The notes under the pieces: generated by a model
Database searches by the model: none
What the model saw: the letters and a program-made list of their open reading frames with translations, nothing else
Told to the model about the DNA's origin: nothing
Made by a program: the position numbers and the translations under genes
Shown: piece after piece, positions 63,955 through 64,000 of the stretch
How positions within the stretch are numbered: position 1 is the first letter of the stretch
Layout: each line of letters starts with the position of its first letter
NCBI RefSeq assembly: GCF_900403705.1
Contig: NZ_OUNR01000012.1
Coordinates: forward strand, 1-64,000
DNA length: 64,000 nucleotides
Origin: Nitrospira lenta
GTDB taxonomy: Bacteria > Nitrospirota > Nitrospiria > Nitrospirales > Nitrospiraceae
Direction of reading: 5' to 3'

Positions 63955-64000
63955 CTAGCTGATCGCGATGATTTCCGTCTGTAAGGGCTGTCCGTAGGCG
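63955..64000 (-). CDS. Possible C-terminal end of a further gene (partial)
   Basis: The minus strand reads AYGQPLQTEIIAIS then TAG at 63957-63955, open to the window edge. The residues look protein-like but 14 codons are too few to identify anything. It would be upstream of tatA on the same strand. Confidence 0.3.
   Translation of the reverse strand, partial: AYGQPLQTEIIAIS

Noticed and set aside
1-64000. CRISPR arrays, insertion sequences, prophage or integrase genes
   Set aside because: No regularly spaced repeats, transposase motifs or phage genes were seen on either strand.

Overview
The window is a chromosomal segment of a nitrite-oxidising bacterium of the genus Nitrospira or a close relative. 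The main evidence is the almost complete alpha subunit of a periplasmic nitrite oxidoreductase (NxrA) at the left edge, with a Tat signal and the long molybdopterin oxidoreductase body known from Nitrospira. The rest is housekeeping and envelope genes of a moderately GC-rich Gram-negative (TatA, Tat-type signals, DUF481 and OmpA-type envelope proteins). I see no CRISPR array, insertion sequence, integrase or rRNA gene.

Layout. 1-3.5 kb: nxrA (minus), with nxrB expected just off the left edge. 4-5.2 kb: tRNA-Gly and a threonine dehydratase-like enzyme. 5.2-9.5 kb: a MoxR ATPase / DUF58 / transglutaminase operon (minus). 9.6-13.4 kb: unrelated single genes (SAM-fold protein, ChaN-like lipoprotein, SWIM zinc-finger protein, 62-aa membrane protein). 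13.5-17.6 kb: tesA divergent from ybbA-ybbP. 17.6-25.8 kb (minus): PilZ protein, a decayed aminopeptidase tail, a VOC protein, then the coupled sugar-phosphate operon pgi-pgl-glk-rpiA-M1 aminopeptidase. 25.9-29.5 kb: two L,D-transpeptidases and small envelope proteins.

29.8-40.6 kb (plus) is the classic replication-origin-type cluster rpmH-rnpA-yidD-yidC-mnmE-mnmG-rsmG-parA-parB, followed by two bactofilins and mnmA. Two perfect parS palindromes flank rsmG. parB carries a one-base frameshift as sequenced. 40.8-46.8 kb holds a less common module: coiled-coil protein, membrane-anchored OmpA-like protein, Ras-like small GTPase, sigma54 activator and response regulator. 47-50.7 kb holds envelope proteins (DUF481, MscL and two OmpA-type proteins sharing a CCDGGYEYRHR motif).

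50.7-56 kb is the most interesting regulatory unit. A sigma54 activator with a Cys-bearing GAF domain lies upstream of two adjacent palindromes and a consensus -24/-12 promoter. This promoter faces a four-gene set: alpha/beta hydrolase, a DsrE-like gene broken by an amber codon, a PPOX-class flavoprotein and an orphan Tat-exported substrate-binding protein. 56-64 kb: HEAT-repeat protein, tRNA-Leu, tig-clpP-clpX, two PilZ paralogues, a HEAT-repeat lipoprotein and a TatA/B-like translocase subunit with a very long tail.

All functional calls come from reading motifs and protein resemblance by eye; no database search or structure prediction was run.
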